From the NCBI RefSeq assembly GCF_030704535.1, contig NC_081818.1, positions 24,529,001-24,593,000 on the forward strand: a DNA stretch of 64,000 nucleotides, written 5' to 3'. The stretch comes from Vitis vinifera (taxonomy: Eukaryota; Streptophyta; Magnoliopsida; Vitales; Vitaceae). Below, one piece after another: positions 38,401 through 50,769 of the stretch (positions within the stretch are counted from its first letter, which is position 1; every line of letters starts with the position of its first letter). The position numbers were made by a program, and so were the translations under genes. Under the pieces are notes generated by a model. That model saw only the letters and a list, made by a program, of their open reading frames with translations, had not been told where the DNA came from and made no database searches.

Positions 38401-38995
38401 AGGGCAAATGAAAGATCTTCGACCCGCGTTTGGCCCAAATTTTTCCATAGAAATTCTGCAAATGCCAGCACCGCAAGAACACATGGGTATAGATGACGGA
38501 GGCGGAGGGGACTGAGGAGACTTGCTGATTTCATGGTCCGTGACCGTGTCACACCACTTAAAGAAATTGCAATCTCCACCCTGAAAACATTGCTGAGAAT
38601 CAGAATCACAACAAAAAAAAAGCAAAAACCCACCCAAGAAAATTTGGGTTTACCATCATTTTGGCGGGGCAGGCATAGAACTTCCTGCCTGGGTTCCTCG
38701 GGGTCCTGGAGATGCGAATGACGCAAGTCCCAGCACCGCAGCGGCATTGAATGTCGGGGAAATCGGGGGAGTCGATGGAAAGGGGTTTGTCGTTGGGGGA
38801 CTTGTAGGGACAAGCTCTGGCCCAATGACCATGCTTCTGACAGTGGAAACATGTCCCCCCTTCAGTCCTATGACTCTGGCTGCGGATTGAGGACTGCGCT
38901 TCACGAGCCAACTCCATGTCTTTACAAATTGAAGGATTGAAAGAGAAGGAAGGTCGATTACTGGTACGTTCGAAGCTGTCTAAACTATCAGGCAC
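35500..38995 (-). CDS. CCHC zinc-knuckle and double GRF zinc-finger protein with coiled-coil tail
   Basis: Five exons (38654-38995, 38392-38580, 36644-36992, 36407-36514, 35500-36308) join in phase to 598 residues. A CCHC knuckle (Cys49, Cys52, His57, Cys62) is followed by two GRF zinc fingers. GRF1 (about 84-124) runs CRCGAGTC, GRKFYACP, CNFFKWCD; GRF2 (about 148-188) runs CSCGAGIC, GRRSFICP, CNFFQWED. In both fingers an intron falls between the CP pair and the CxFFxW part. Residues 190-290 are polar and probably disordered. The C-terminal half is helical and ends in a Glu/Gln/Arg-rich coiled coil (about 500-598). It resembles Arabidopsis At3g42860-type proteins. GRF fingers bind single-stranded nucleic acid in DNA-repair and topoisomerase proteins, but the role here is unknown. 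The exon 3 donor (GTCTGT at 36643) was chosen over a stronger GTGAGT at 36630 because only it keeps the frame open. Confidence 0.9.
37440..37761. repeat. Tandem duplication, 161-bp period, in intron 2 of the GRF gene
   Basis: Copy 1 (37440-37600) and copy 2 (37601-37761) both run from GTCTT.CACCTCAGCTAGTT to GGCTTCCCAA. They share CATAAAAATATGTTAAGAAG and GGTGTTCTACAACAAC. Differences are about one in ten bases by eye. The second copy overlaps the 3' end of an open 90-codon minus-strand frame. Confidence 0.9.
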
Positions 38996-38999
38996 TCTC

Positions 39000-41900
39000 C
39001 CTTATGTTTTTGGGATTTCTCTACTGTGTTGTACTCAGGTTTCTTCTATGTAAGGTATGATCGTGCAAACAGCATGGTCCTTTTTTTTTTGTTAGAGTCC
39101 GCTCAAGTCAGCAAGCCACTGTCACCAAAAATACCATGGCCCACTTTGTTCCTTAATACTTCACTTGTAAGTTTCTTTCTCTCTTTATTATAGATGCATG
39201 TAGGATGTGTCTACTAGGAAAAAAATTTGATGAACAAATATTAATTGAAACTCATAAAAATATTTGAATTTTAAAAAAATAAATAAATAAATAAATAATA
39301 TTTATATATTAGGAATTCTTTTAAAAAAAATAATGTATGTATAATCACTTTGTGATATTAAATAAAAAAATGTGTCTTAATTTGTTAACAAAATTATATA
39401 TTTATAAACAAAAATAGAAAATATTAACGTACCTTAGCTTAAAAATTGAATAGGGTATCAAAAAGGTCATTTTTCGATACCATACTGAAAATGCACCCTT
39501 TTAGGCCAAAAGGGTCTTTTATGTTAAAATAAGATTCGTGTTCATTTTCAAATTTATATGCGAGATATAACGCTTTTTTTATTTCATGTAAATAACAGAA
39601 GTTTAACGGTGAAACTTCATTTGGTAATTGAGGTTTCACTTCAAAATTAAAATCACGTTTATCAATTGAGACTTCATTTAAAAATTAAAGTCATATTTTG
39701 ACAATTAAAACTTCAATTTAAAATTAAAGTTACATCCGAGGTTTCAATTAAAAAATAAAGTTGTATTTGATAATTACGATTTTAACTTAAATTTTTTTTA
39801 GAAAATAACAATAATGTGCTCCTCCGTTGTAACAAAATAACAATTTTAAATATATGTTTGAGAAAATAGTCGAAATTAATTTTTTTTCTTATTAGGACTA
39901 TTTTGTCTCAAAACTCGAAAATGTACAACCAATCGGATAGTATTGTGTAGCATTTTCTGGTTTCATTTATTTATTATATATGATCTCATTTTTTATACTT
40001 TCCTAGTTTATACTTTCATCTAATGGTATAAATCTCATAATACACATTAAATTTGAAGTTCGATATGCACAACTACTACACTTTAGCTAAGAAGGCAAAA
40101 GATCATGTGTGGTATAAAGGAAGGGTTTATATTGTTCTTCACAAGTAGAAGAGTGGATTAATTTTATTTTTATTTTAAGTGTATTTAATAATATGAAATT
40201 TAAATTATGTATTTATATTATAAATAGTGCTACAAATAATATCAACCACTATTGAATACATCAATCAAATAAGTATTATATTTTATAAATAAAAGAAAAC
40301 AATAGGCCTTGTTTGATAACTGTCATTGAAAACAGTTCTGAAAAAATGATTTTTAAGAATAGTTTTTGAAAATTGTTCTATAATGTTTTATAGAATAAAA
40401 ATCTGTTTAGGAATCTGAAATTATTTTTAATCTATTTTTTATATTTTTAAATATATTTTAGAAATAATTTTTATGTCCATAACTTTAAAAATTTTCATTG
40501 AGGAAATTTGTCAACAAAATGATCATTTATTTATTTATTTTTATTCCTTTTCACTTTAATGAGAATATTTGCTTTCCTTTGCAACTTTTTCCATGAGAGA
40601 ATATTCCTTTTCCTTTAGAATTTTTTACATGAGAGAATATTTATCTATTTTTAAATTTTTTTCTACAACAATTAAAAGGTTCGATTTTATTTGTAGTCTT
40701 TCAAATTTTGTCACATATCATCTTTTTAATATCTGTCACATGTCAAATATATGTAGTGATAATTTATTTTACTAAAAACTTTTATGTTTACAAAAATACA
40801 TAATAACAAACCTCATTTAAAATTCGAGTAATATATTTTTTTATTCAAAATATAATAAAAAACAAGAATTACATTTAGAGGGGTTTTTGTTTCTTTTTTC
40901 TTAAATTAATATAAATAAGTTAAAAGGAATCTTTAAGATAATTTTAGTAAAAAGTTAAATACAAATTAATTGATAAAAATTTGAGTAATTTTACTTTAAA
41001 CATTGTATATTAATTATAATAATTTTAAATTAGTTTTTCAATATAGATATTTTTAGGTAAAATATAAAATATTTTATAAATGTAACATGATTTATAATAT
41101 ATTTTTAAATTATAAAGTTTAATAAAATATTTTTTTTTATTGAAAAATGCTAAAGTATAATAATTGTGTCTGTCAAACCCTAAATCCAACCCAATAAATG
41201 TGTGATATGAAATATATTCAATTGGATAAAGGTATAAAATAATAAGATTAAGGTATAAAGTACAAATAAATGAGATTATAGAACACCTCCTTTTTTTCAC
41301 AAGGTATGTTTTAAAATGATATATTTTATAAATATTTAAAAAAAATATTATTTCAATAATTTGAACAAAAAAAAAAGAAATTATTCTCAATAATAATTTT
41401 TTTTGTTCTAAAAAATCACATTTTAACATTTTTAATGATTTTTTTTTAAAAAAAGATTGTTTTTGAAAATAAAGTAGTAAACCTTCAAAAATAGTTTTTA
41501 AATAATTTTAAAAAATAGATTGTTTTTTAAAATAAAATATTTTTAATTAAATTTTTATAAAATATTTTGAGTAATAATTGAAAATATGAAAATATTGGTA
41601 GAACATTCATGAGTATAAAAATATCGTTGAGTACAATAAATTAATTTAAAAATACACCGAAAACTATAAATTATTGAATTAATTAGTTAAAAAGGATGAA
41701 AATAATATTCATATTTGTGAATTTAATATTTTTCGTGATTTTATTTGAATAGTAATCAATTTTTTATATAGATATCTTTAACTATTTCAAGTATTTACAT
41801 ATACTTTTAAAAGAAATTATTAGTTTTACAAGAAAAAATGAGGGTATTTTTGTTAAAATTTAATAAAAAAAAATGATAGAGGGTTAGTTTTCAAAATTAG

Positions 41901-42040
41901 GTTTTTAATGATTTTTTTAATCAAATAATCTAAATTATTAGAAAAATATATTTTTAATAATTTTGAAAATCTACTGTTAATAATAATAATAATAATAATA
42001 AAAATTCAGACCTAAAACCCTACAATCATAAATCCCTATC
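39000..42040. other. AT-rich divergent intergenic region, no gene seen
   Basis: This separates the minus-strand GRF gene from plus-strand HISN2. It is strongly AT-rich, with a MITE-like edge at about 40309-40490 (GCCTTGTTTGATAACTG) and an (AAT)n run at about 41977-42002. A 134-codon frame at 41025-41429 is Ile/Lys/Tyr/Phe-rich as expected from AT-rich noise. Confidence 0.55.
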
Positions 42041-42050
42041 TTCCTGCAAC

Positions 42051-42062
42051 ATATATATATAT
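42051..42062 (+). promoter_or_regulatory. (TA)n TATA box of HISN2
   Basis: ATATATATATAT lies about 165 bases upstream of the HISN2 ATG. Transcription would begin near 42090, leaving a leader of roughly 135 bases. Confidence 0.5.
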
Positions 42063-42224
42063 CCAGACAATACATCCAGCTAACTCGAGCGCCGCTGAAC
42101 ACGGTTCTACTCCTCTTTGTTGTTCTTCTACTTTAGTTTCTCAATCAGTGTTTGATTTTATTTTCGGATAGGTTTTCATATAGATGCGAAGGCGACCCAA
42201 AGAATAATCTACTCTTGTGCATTA

Positions 42225-45200
42225 ATGGCGGTTTCCTATTCGCACTGTCTTCAATCTCTGAGGGTTACTCCCAGAACTCGCCTCTTTGTTTCTAATGTTG
42301 ATTGCTGGAGAGACAACCGCATTATGAAGTCCTACTCTCCGGTTTCTGCTTCCTCCAAGAAACCCCACCAAGATCTTTCCCTTGAAGCTAAGGTACTTGA
42401 TTTTAAACTTCATTTCCATTTATATGTTTCTTTTTTATTTATATTAAATATAGTCTTGAATTGATCCATCTGTTGTAATGCCTGAGGCGCCCTCACTGTG
42501 CTCGACAAAATGCCCCTGACAATGAAATGAGATGAAATGAGCTGTTATGGGAAAATGGCATTGTGGGAATTGAAGTATTATTTATTAATGCGTGGATTGT
42601 GGAGAAAATTTCTTTGAAAACTGCGTGCTTGCTCATTTGTGTCCTTTTTATTTATGGGTCTAAAAGGAGATGGGTGGAAGTTTCGTCGAATGATTTACTT
42701 TCATTTTATGCGTTCAGTGTGCATGGGCAGAGTACTCTTAATCCCTCTCGATGGTTTGATTCATACCAGAAATCTGATCTGTGCGATGGATTAAATGGGT
42801 TGAGTTAAATTCCGGTTTGCAGTCCAGTGTGTTCTTCTGATGACCCAAAAAACTGGATATTGATGGTTTCCAGATAAATCCTTTGTTAATAACTTATAGT
42901 CCTGATAATCTCATATGGGCATGATTATTCTCTCCCTTGATTATGTCTTGGAAGATATTAATTGGTGTATGGATAAGCTGCTATGCAGCCAGTTGAGCAG
43001 TTAAGAGTTTCTGAGAATTTTGCAAGTTTCAATGATGGGCAATTTGTCTATTTCTTAGACCAGTTTGTTATGTTGTGTTTGACTGAAGCCCCCAATAGGG
43101 AGCATATTGAAAATAACCCTGTCTAAGCATTGTGTTGCACTTCCCCAATCTGTTTTTTTCTCTGAGGAGATTGTTCTTCTTTTATTTACAAGTGTCCAAT
43201 TTTGTGCCAGACATAGGTGTCTACCATGGCCACTATTGTAGGGACTGTTATGTTGAGAAGAAAAACATTGAGAATGGAACTCCCATCTCATATGTTGGAT
43301 ATCCCTTGAAGGGTGTTCATTGTTGCTCAACAATTAATTTTTAACGGTTATGCAAGCTTCATCTGGACTCTATATCTCAACATATTTGTTACTAAGGAAC
43401 TAAGGAACATGATCTTTGTGTCACTTTGTATGCAGTATCCTTTTAGTTGTCACTATCTGTTTGACATTTCTAGTTTCATTTGGGAAGCCCTATATCTAGT
43501 ATGCCATAAAAAATATAAGAATCTTGTGAATATCTTGTCTTTTTTTATTTTATTCTGTGTGGCTGCCCCTTTTTTAAAGGTTGAACCAGACATAGTCAGG
43601 TGTCTACCATATATTTCATTGGTAGGGACTGTTACATGTCTGGCAAAGAAAAGAAAGAGAAGGAAAACATTGAGAATGGGGCTCCCATCTCTCTGTTGGA
43701 TATCCCTTGAAGGCGTTCTTCGTTGTTTGATGGTCAACATATGATGACTATGCGAGCTACATCTGGACTCTATATCTTGACATATCTTGTTACCAAGAGA
43801 AAACAGCCATTCTAGGATCTTACAGTGTTTTTCAGCTGACACCATCTGTTTGATCTCGGTCATGGTCTTGTATGGACTATTAAGATGTTTTGCCAGTCTG
43901 ACCTGCTTCTTAATCTGTTAACCATAGCTCAGACATCAAGTGCTATAACTTTTGTTTGAGTAGTCATATGTATAGCATGGAAAAAAGTTATGAAAATCTG
44001 GTATGTCCTCTCTTGTTCTTTTATTCTGTGCTGCTACCTCTTGTGAAAAAGTGGAACCAGACGTAGTCAGGTGCCTACCATGGATTTGAATGGGAGGGAC
44101 TGTTACATGTCTGGAAAAGAAAACAAAGAGAAGGAAAATATTGAGAGTGGGGCTCCCATCTCTCTGTTGGATATCTCTTGAAGGTGTTCATCGTTGCTCG
44201 ACAATCAATGTTGAATGATTATGCGAGCTACATCTGGACTCTATATATTGACATGTTCTATTATTAAGGAAAAACATATGAAAATCTAGTGAGCATTTCC
44301 TCTTTTGTTCTTTTATCCTGTGTTGCTACCCCTTGTGAAGTGGTGGAACCAGACGTGGTCAGGTGCCTACCATGGATTTGAATAGGAGGGACTGTTACAT
44401 GTCGGGAAAAGAAAAGAAAGAGAAGGAAAATATTGAGATTGGGGCTCCCATCTCTCTGTTGGATATCTCTTGAAGGTGTTCATTGTTGCCCAACAATCAA
44501 TGTTTATTTATGCGAGCTGCATCTGATCTCTATATATCGATATGTTCTGTACAACTGTTTGAGGAACTTCAACCTTCTTTCCCTCTGTATACAGTGTTCT
44601 TTTAGCTAACGCTATCTGTTTGATCTTGGTCTTACTCTTGAATGGACTGTTAAGATGGTTTACCAGTATAACTTGCCTTCTAATCATAACTCATGCATCA
44701 AATGTTACAATTTTTGTCTGGGAAGCCATATGTATGGTATGATAAGACATGAAAATCTAGTAAAAAGAAACTCCTCTTTTGTTCTTTTTGTTGTGTTGCT
44801 GATCCTTTTTTTAAGGTTGTGCCACCCATAGTCAGGTGTCTACTTTCAGATTTGAAAGTTAGGGACTATTGCATGTCTGACAAATAAAAACAAGGGGAAA
44901 GCATTGAGAATGAATTCCCCCACCCCTCTTTTTATTTTTTTGATAGGTAAATTGAGAATGAGGCCCCCTTGTCTTACGTATATCTCTTGAAGGTGTATAT
45001 TGTTGCCCTACCATCAATGTTTAGTGATTTTGTGAACTACCTCTGGACTCTATATCTCAGATGAATCCTGTTATCAAGGAAAACAACTTTTCTAGGAACT
45101 TGGGCTTAGTATAACTTCACGTACCATGCTTTTTAGGCAGCACTATCTGTTTAATCTTGGTCATGAATAGACTGTTGAGATAGTTTACCAGTCTGACTTG

Positions 45201-47677
45201 CTGCTTAATTATAGCTCATACATCAAATGTTATAATTTTTGTCTTGGAAGTCATATATATGGTATGGGATAAAAGATATGGTTATCTAGCCTATATCTAC
45301 TCATCTTTCCTTTTATTTTGTGCTTCCATCCTTCTTTGTAAAGATTAAGCCAGAAATAGTCAGGTCTCTACGATAGATTTGAATGGTGGGGACTGTTACA
45401 TATCTGGCAAAGAAAAGAAAGAGAAGGAAAAATAGAGAATGGGGCTCCCATCTCTCTGCTGGATGTCTCTTGAAAGTGTCCATCGTTGCCCGACAATCAA
45501 TATTTAATGATTAAGCGAGCTACATCTGGATTCTATATGTTGAAATACTTTATTATCAAGGAAAACCAACTCTTTTATGAACTTGCATTTTGTTTCTTTG
45601 TGTATAGTGTTCTTTTTGCCAACACTATCTGTTATCTTGGTCATGCTTTTGAATATACTTTTAAGATGGTTTGCCTGCATGACTTGTTGCTGAGTCATAG
45701 CTCATATATTTACAATTTGCCTGTATGTGTATACTATGTCATTAAAAATATGAAAAATTATTCATTATCTTCTTTCGTTCTTTTATTTTGTGCTGGTAAC
45801 CCCCTTTTTTTTAAAAGTTGAACCAGATACAGTTTGGTTTCTACTATAGGTTGAATTGTAGGGACAGTTAGATGTCTAGAAAAGAAAAGAAAGAGAAAAC
45901 ATTGAGAATGGGTTCCCATCTCTCTTTTAGATATCTCTTGAAGGTGTTCATCATTCCCTGATTTTCAACACTTATTATTCTGCAAGCTACATCTGAACTC
46001 TATATATCGATGTATCTTGTCATCAAAGAAAAAAAATGTTCTAATTTCTAGGAGCTTGGGTTTATCTCACTCTGTATCTTCAGTCTGGCTGATTGCTTTT
46101 CTTAGAGAAAAGTACTAATTGCACATCTCATTCATGCATATAACTAATGTACTGATAATGAATGGTCTCAATTTGGCCCTTTTTGGGTGTCAAGCCATAA
46201 ACTGTACTGGATGGCTTATTAGGCCTCTGAACATTTTCCTGTTTATCCTTATTTTGCTGTTGTAAATGCAATTTTTTTAGTCTAGCTTGACCTTGCATAA
46301 TCTTGACATCTTGGTCTAAATAAACATTTGAAATGGGTGGTTACTGTGGTTTATCATATGATCTTTGCTTGATTATTGTTTGCTTTTGGCATCCTGGTCT
46401 TGCATCAATTGTTAAGATGTTTGCCAATATATTTTTCAGCTTATGTAACTCAACTATAACTTTGAGTGTTCTGAGTGGTAGATGACAGATTTAACCAAGA
46501 TAGGTAATTATGCATTTCATTATACCAATTATAGCATAATTTGTCCTCTGTTTCATCACCATTTTCCTTCCCTTCTTTTGTTCCTTTTGGTATACAAACA
46601 AGATGGAGTAAGGTATCTGACAGGATATATTTTAGGTTGAAACATTGTTAGACAGTGTGAAGTGGGATGACAAAGGTTTGGCAGTGGCAATAGCCCAAAA
46701 TGTCGACACAGGAGCAGTTTTAATGCAAGGCTTTGTAAACAGGGATGCACTAGCTACAACCATTTCCTCTCAGAAAGCAACATTCTACAGCCGGTCGAGG
46801 TCAAAGTTGTGGACAAAGGGGGAGACGTCATTGAATTTCATTAATATTCATGACATTTTTCTTGATTGTGATCGCGATTCGGTATGTTTTTTTTACTCCT
46901 TTTTAGTTGGATGCATAAATGAGCAGGTCCTTTGTCATTAGATTTGATTCTGAACTATTTCTCAGATAATATACCTTGGGAAGCCTGACGGGCCTACTTG
47001 CCACACTGGATCTGAAACTTGCTATTATTCATCAGTATTTGATTTGTTAAAAAATCCTCAGGTTTATATTCCTTTCTTTTATGGTATTCTTTTTGTTTTG
47101 TTTTTCTTTAGTAGGAAGAACAATAATTTTTTCCCAGCCCTACTTTGGACATGCTTTATATTAATTTTTTGTTGCAGGGTGAAGAGAATAACAATTTGGC
47201 ATTAACGGCATTGTACTCTTTAGAATCCACAATTTCCCAGCGAAAAGCTGAAGTAGCATCCCCACAAAATGGAAAACCTTCATGGACAAAACGACTGCTA
47301 CTTGATGACAAGTTGCTGTGCTCAAAAATTCGGTAATGTTGGCTCTGTCAGATCTGTTTTGTCACAGTTATAGTCCCCAAATCCTCAAGAGCCCTCTTGA
47401 AAATTTTAACAAATAGATTTAGGCATTTCATTCTGAGTTTTAACAAGTTTTGTTAACTTGCATCATTTACAGGGAAGAGGCAGATGAGTTGTGTCGAACG
47501 CATGAGGAAAATGAGGATAAGTCGCGAACTGCCTCAGAGATGGCTGATGTACTCTATCATACCATGGTCCTGCTGTCACTGAAAGATGTAAAAATGGAAG
47601 AGGTTCTCCAAGTCCTCAGACACAGATTTTCTCAATCAGGTATTGAGGAAAAGAAAAGCCGGGCCACACAAGGTTAA
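42225..47677 (+). CDS. HISN2: Bifunctional phosphoribosyl-AMP cyclohydrolase / phosphoribosyl-ATP pyrophosphatase, plastidial
   Basis: Five exons (42225-42392, 46636-46881, 46966-47061, 47178-47332, 47473-47677) join in phase to 289 residues (Arabidopsis HISN2 is about 281). It performs steps 2 and 3 of histidine synthesis, converting PR-ATP to PR-AMP and opening the ring to ProFAR. Residues 1-56 are Ser/Arg-rich with few acids and look like a plastid transit peptide. The HisI-like domain (about 57-170) has WTKGETSLNF, DCDRDS and GPTCHTGSETC, including the metal-binding Cys residues. The HisE-like domain (about 175-289) has REEADEL and EMADVLYH, the MazG-type Mg2+-binding acids, and ends FSQSGIEEKKSR. 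The exon junctions fit the domain layout: exon 1 is essentially the transit peptide. Intron 1 is 4243 bases, far longer than the others, because of a repeat array. Confidence 0.96.
43190..46060. repeat. Seven-copy tandem array (unit about 472 bp) inside HISN2 intron 1
   Basis: A shared block recurs in one orientation: a GAACCAGACATAGTCAGGTG-like start, GGGACTGTTACATGTCTGG, an AAAGAAAAGAAAGAGAAGGA tract, GGGCTCCCATCTCTCTGTTG, TTGAAGGTGTTCATCGTTGC, then GCGAGCTACATCTGGACTC. The GGGACTGTTA-type landmark falls near 43241, 43625, 44096, 44388, 44862, 45389 and 45861. Intervals are about 384, 471, 292, 474, 527 and 472, so the full unit is about 472 bases and some units carry deletions or additions. 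Copies differ from one another by roughly 10-20 percent by eye. No coding frame persists across copies. Confidence 0.9.
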
Positions 47678-47679
47678 GC

Positions 47680-48430
47680 TGGGGACTTATTGTATGCCAA
47701 GTCTGTTCATGCCACCACCATATTGCATCATTGCTGCATGTCAACTGCTGATACCCAAGTAGTTATTATATACAAGAAATTAACAGACCATTTGGCTCAT
47801 GTGTTTCTAACCACATGTTGAATCTCCGAGCTGAACTGCTGTACCCATATGACAAGCCTGGCTGTTTATTGCATGGTTCCTAAATTTATGTGGCAAAAAG
47901 TCAATGCTGTATATATCAATTTAACCTATTCTGGGTTTGTTCAATTTATTTGAATTGTCATATTCTACTTGAATCAAGTGTTATTCTTTTTTTTTTCCCA
48001 TGTTGGGTTTATGCCCCCATGTTTGGAACTCCAATCCAACTTGGCCTCTTTTTTTTTGCCCCCTTTTTTTTATCTTTTGTTTTTGTGGCACAAGTATTTC
48101 ATTGTCTATTTTTCTTTGTCTAGTAAAATGTCAATGCATTAATTTTTTTTAATTATATTCAAAATAAATAGAAGATACAAAATTAATAAATATTATGAAA
48201 TTTTATAAATTATTTCTATGATAAATATTTAGAATTCTCTTAATCTTGCCATATTAGGGGCATGGTGTGATGTGCAATAGGAAAAAATCTGTCCCCTTGT
48301 GATCTTTATTCATCTTTATTCTTGGATGGGAATATCCACCACCATAAATGCCTGTTTGGTTGGACACTAATTCACATTTGAAAAACTACATTTTTTTTTG
48401 AATGATCGTAATAAAGTTCATAAAGTTGTA
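47680..48430. other. HISN2 downstream region, no gene seen
   Basis: This holds the presumed 3' untranslated region and T-rich spacer. No separate gene was recognised. Confidence 0.5.
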
Positions 48431-48431
48431 G

Positions 48432-48600
48432 TATTTCTGGGCATGTAACCTTGGCTTTGGGTTTGCTCTCCAATGGTCACCAATTCGAGTCCCCTTAGGG
48501 CCATTAGAGGTTTATTCGGTTCTTAACTTCAGGGTCCTACGAGATTAGTCAAGGTGAGGTGCGCGTAAGCTGACCCGGTTCCGGGTATGTAACCTTTTCA
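48432..48600 (+). repeat. tRNA-derived SINE-like element
   Basis: An A-box-like stretch near 48450 is followed by a B-box-like CCAATTCGAGTCCCC (about 48479-48493). Downstream comes ACGAGATTAGTCAAGGTGAG and GTGCGCGTAAGCTGACCCGG, wording I associate with plant tRNA-derived SINEs. It is diverged, and no clean 3' tail or target duplication was seen. Confidence 0.5.
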
Positions 48601-48609
48601 AGGAAGACA

Positions 48610-49335
48610 TAGACCATTTGTCTCAAGAACTAAAATCGATTTAGAGTTTATTTTGACAATTCTTTTATTCTAAGTGTTTAAATATTTTTTTCTTAAATTT
48701 TGTGATTTTTATTTAAAAACATTTTTTAGGTTAAAATTGTCTTTTGAATCTAATTATTCAATAAAAATTGTTGTCAGATCATCTATCGATGGGTTAACCA
48801 TGATCTAATGTAATATCAACATGATATTATAGATATCTAATTTATATATTAATGATATTAAACATTATAAAAAATAGAAAATAAAATATTAATATCATTA
48901 TAATATATTTTTAATATTAAAAATGTATCTAGAGATGAAATAATATTTTATTTTTTCTAACTTTAACAATCATATATTTTGTTATTCTACCCGACTGGGT
49001 CAATCCGCCCAATGGTTTAATCTAAAATTATTATTATTATTATTATTTTAAGAAGAATAGCAGGTTAGACAAAATTAGAAAATGATTTAAAAAAAATCAT
49101 TTCTAATGCTTTTTATAAAAACAATTGATAGATAATTCTTTAAAAAAACATTTTTATAGAAAATGTTTCCGCTAAGAGCTCTTCGAAAAAAACCAATATT
49201 AAACCTGATAGGTGAGACAAATCAATATCCCAACCCACCTGGAATCCGTCACAAGTTAAAAAATAAAAAATAAAAAAATTCAAACATTCTACTGGCCCAT
49301 TTATATTAATCTCAAATCCATTTAAAAAGATTTCT
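48610..49335. other. AT-rich intergenic stretch, no gene seen
   Basis: AT-rich sequence with a short (ATT)n run near 49027-49047. Nothing else was recognised. Confidence 0.5.
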
Positions 49336-49339
49336 AAGT

Positions 49340-49644
49340 CCATGTTTGGTTCCCAAAAAGTTTAAAGAAAAATGTGAAGAAAAGAAAATAAAGAGGAAAA
49401 GTAGAATGAGAGAAAAGTGAAAGAAAATAAAAAAATAGATTTAAAATTAATAAATTATTTTAATTTTTTGTTTCAAAATCATTTCATTTATTTAAATCTT
49501 TTATAGAAAGATTAAATAGTTTAAAAACATATAAATTTTTTATTAATCTCAATTATATTTGACTTTTGTTTTATATATTTTTTTATGGTAAAACCAAATA
49601 TAAGAAAATTATTTTCTTTAATATTTTTTAAGAACCAGACATAG
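49340..49644. mobile_element. MITE with inverted ends
   Basis: The left end CATGTTTGGTTCCCAAAAAG is mirrored by the right end, whose reverse complement reads CTATGTCTGGTTCTTAAAAA. The similarity continues into TTTAAAGAAAA / ATTAAAGAAAA. There is no coding frame. The length (about 305 bp) fits a MITE. The target duplication is not clear. Confidence 0.6.
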
Positions 49645-49979
49645 AAAATGTATCCCGAAAGATATAAGGTTATATTATCTAATAGTAATTCACAAAATAT
49701 TTTGAAACAAATTGTACTTTTTGGGGTTGAAAGTTTGATCCAATGCAATATCTTTAGAAGAATTGAAGTTGTCCTTTTTAATTTGAATTCCTCTAATTAT
49801 CATAGGCTATCAAAATCTCGCTTTTATGACTTAAAATATCTGAATTGAAGTTGCCATTTCTAATTTGAATTCCTCTGATAATCATAGGCTATCAAAATCT
49901 CAATTTTAAGAAGATGACTTAAAAGATCATTTAGTGAAACAATTTCTTTTGAAAAGGATGGTAAAGATTCAATTAATTT

Positions 49980-50390
49980 TGATGTTGAGGTGTTTAGTAA
50001 AAACTTAATACTTGTTACTTAATCACTTAAGTTAATTTTAAGTTAAATCATATATTTAAATTATTGACTTAAAACTTATTACTTAATTCTTATTTTAAAT
50101 CTTGACGTTATTTGATAAAAGTAATTTAAAATTTATTTTAAATTATCAAATTAATATATTTATCCTTATAAATTATAATTAGGGTAAAAAGGATTGAGTA
50201 ATAATGGAGATAAAAAAGTAAAATAAAGACATATACTTAAAAATAAGTTAATTATTTTTACTTATTTCTTAAAATTATTTTTGACTTTAAGTTATATTAT
50301 AAAATTATTTTATAAAATATGTTTAATTTACTTAATAACTTAAATTAAGTTATTAAGTGACGTTAAGTTATACTTGCTTCTACTTTTATT
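49980..50390. repeat. Palindromic AT-rich element with TAAGTTATTAAGT-type ends
   Basis: The left part contains AAAACTTAATACTTGTTACTTAA and the right part TAACTTAAATTAAGTTATTAAG, roughly inverted. The same kind of element occurs at about 55755-56125. It is probably another MITE family; boundaries are approximate. Confidence 0.4.
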
Positions 50391-50479
50391 TATAAACCCT
50401 GCCGGTCACAATTTAAGACACAAAATCATGAGTTGAAAATGGGAATGGTTGGTGAGAGATTAAAGGGAAATTCATTTGA

Positions 50480-50760
50480 TTGAATTAACCAGCAGGCGGC
50501 CACAATTTAATTCCTCATCTGACGCAAACAGAATACTCTTGAGATGGGAATGGTTGGTGAGAGGCGAGACCGTGAGAAGCAGTTGGAACTGTTCACACAA
50601 CCTACCACCGATGCCGATGCCAATGCCAACACCAACACCAACACAGTCGCATACCTTAAAGCACACGGCACCCCCTCCAACTAGGCCTTGCTCGCCTCAT
50701 GCCAACTCAAATGGAGGAATACAATTCATACAGGCCCGAATTAATGGCCTTAATTAACAA
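50480..50760. other. GC-richer island of unknown nature
   Basis: Compared with its surroundings this stretch is GC-rich. It holds a hexanucleotide-like run (CCGATGCCGATGCCAATGCC followed by AACACC repeats, 50608-50645). Its left edge, CCACAATTTAATTCCTCATC at 50500-50519, recurs in variant form at 56622 and 63956. A 93-codon plus-strand frame spans it but has no recognised domain. Confidence 0.4.
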
Positions 50761-50769
50761 TTTACATAG

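Noticed and set aside
41025-41429. 134-codon minus-strand frame
   Set aside because: Very rich in Ile, Lys, Phe and Tyr as expected from AT-rich DNA; no domain.
43055-43863. Several frames of 90-143 codons in HISN2 intron 1
   Set aside because: They fall in the repeat array and are not kept open from copy to copy.
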